A DNA stretch of 21,380 nt from contig DIFM01000025.1 in the NCBI GenBank assembly GCA_002419135.1, positions 1 through 21,380 of the forward strand, given 5' to 3'. The stretch comes from Dehalococcoidia bacterium UBA5748 (GTDB taxonomy: Bacteria > Chloroflexota > Dehalococcoidia > Dehalococcoidales > UBA5627). Of this stretch, positions 21,332 to 21,380 are shown piece after piece. The position numbers and the translations under genes were made by a program. The notes under the pieces were generated by a model. The model did not search any database and had not been told where the DNA came from. It saw nothing but the letters and a program-made list of their open reading frames with translations. Every line of letters starts with the position of its first letter. Within the stretch, counting starts at the first letter, position 1.

Positions 21332-21360
21332 TTGACCTTCTTGTCTTTTATATATATAAT
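21332..21360 (+). promoter_or_regulatory. Sigma-70-type promoter at the right edge
   Basis: TTGACC (21332-21337), a 17-nt spacer and a perfect TATAAT (21355-21360). The transcribed gene lies beyond the window. Confidence 0.6.
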
Positions 21361-21380
21361 AAACTTCCCACGACCTTACG

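Noticed and set aside
1..21380. CRISPR array, toxin-antitoxin pair, prophage or defence system
   Set aside because: No regularly spaced repeats, cas genes, phage genes or paired small toxin/antitoxin frames were found.

Overview
The window looks like a chromosomal segment of a low-to-mid GC, probably anaerobic bacterium. My best guess is Chloroflexota, Dehalococcoidia-like. Reasons are the stand-alone TrpB2-type tryptophan synthase, two T-box leaders outside an obvious Firmicutes gene order, a molybdopterin-guanine-dinucleotide pathway, a geranylgeranyl-reductase-family flavoprotein, and no genes for lipopolysaccharide or an outer membrane. This placement is inference from gene content, and a Firmicutes-related lineage is not excluded. 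Ribosome binding sites are strong and GTG/TTG starts are common (rpmH, rpsR, rpsF, the reductase).

Layout. (1) Positions 1-3972, minus strand: the first 12 codons of an unknown gene with its promoter and a perfect palindrome; mobA and mobB; a small DUF4870-type membrane protein; a GreA-like factor with an unusual N-terminal domain; and a FAD-dependent reductase. (2) 3973-5898, plus strand: a tryptophan-specific T-box leader and a stand-alone trpB. (3) 5979-9341, minus: ileS behind an isoleucine-specific T-box. A bidirectional terminator separates ileS from trpB. (4) 9381-12942, minus: rpmH-rnpA-yidD-(beta-propeller lipoprotein)-yidC-jag, the ribosome/RNase P/membrane-insertion cluster. The jag start lies 113 bp inside yidC. 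(5) 13069-14364, minus: rpsF-ssb-rpsR. (6) From about 14500 everything reads plus: tRNA-Asp, a decayed IS3-type orfA, clpB, a 480-bp non-coding stretch rich in stem-loops, degV-plsY, a 516-bp non-coding stretch, and a TauE/SafE-type exporter. A clean sigma-70-type promoter sits at the right edge for a gene outside the window.

How the parts connect. The rpmH-to-jag and rpsF-ssb-rpsR clusters supply translation, tRNA maturation and membrane-protein insertion. The two T-boxes tie trpB and ileS to uncharged tRNA-Trp and tRNA-Ile. DegV-type fatty-acid binding and PlsY-type acyltransfer suggest a fatty-acid-to-phospholipid step. MobA/MobB make the cofactor of DMSO-reductase-family enzymes. I found no CRISPR array, prophage, toxin-antitoxin pair or defence system. 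The most unusual items are the yidC/jag dual-coding overlap, the GreA fusion, the plus-strand stem-loops between clpB and degV, and the palindrome abutting the promoter at the left edge.
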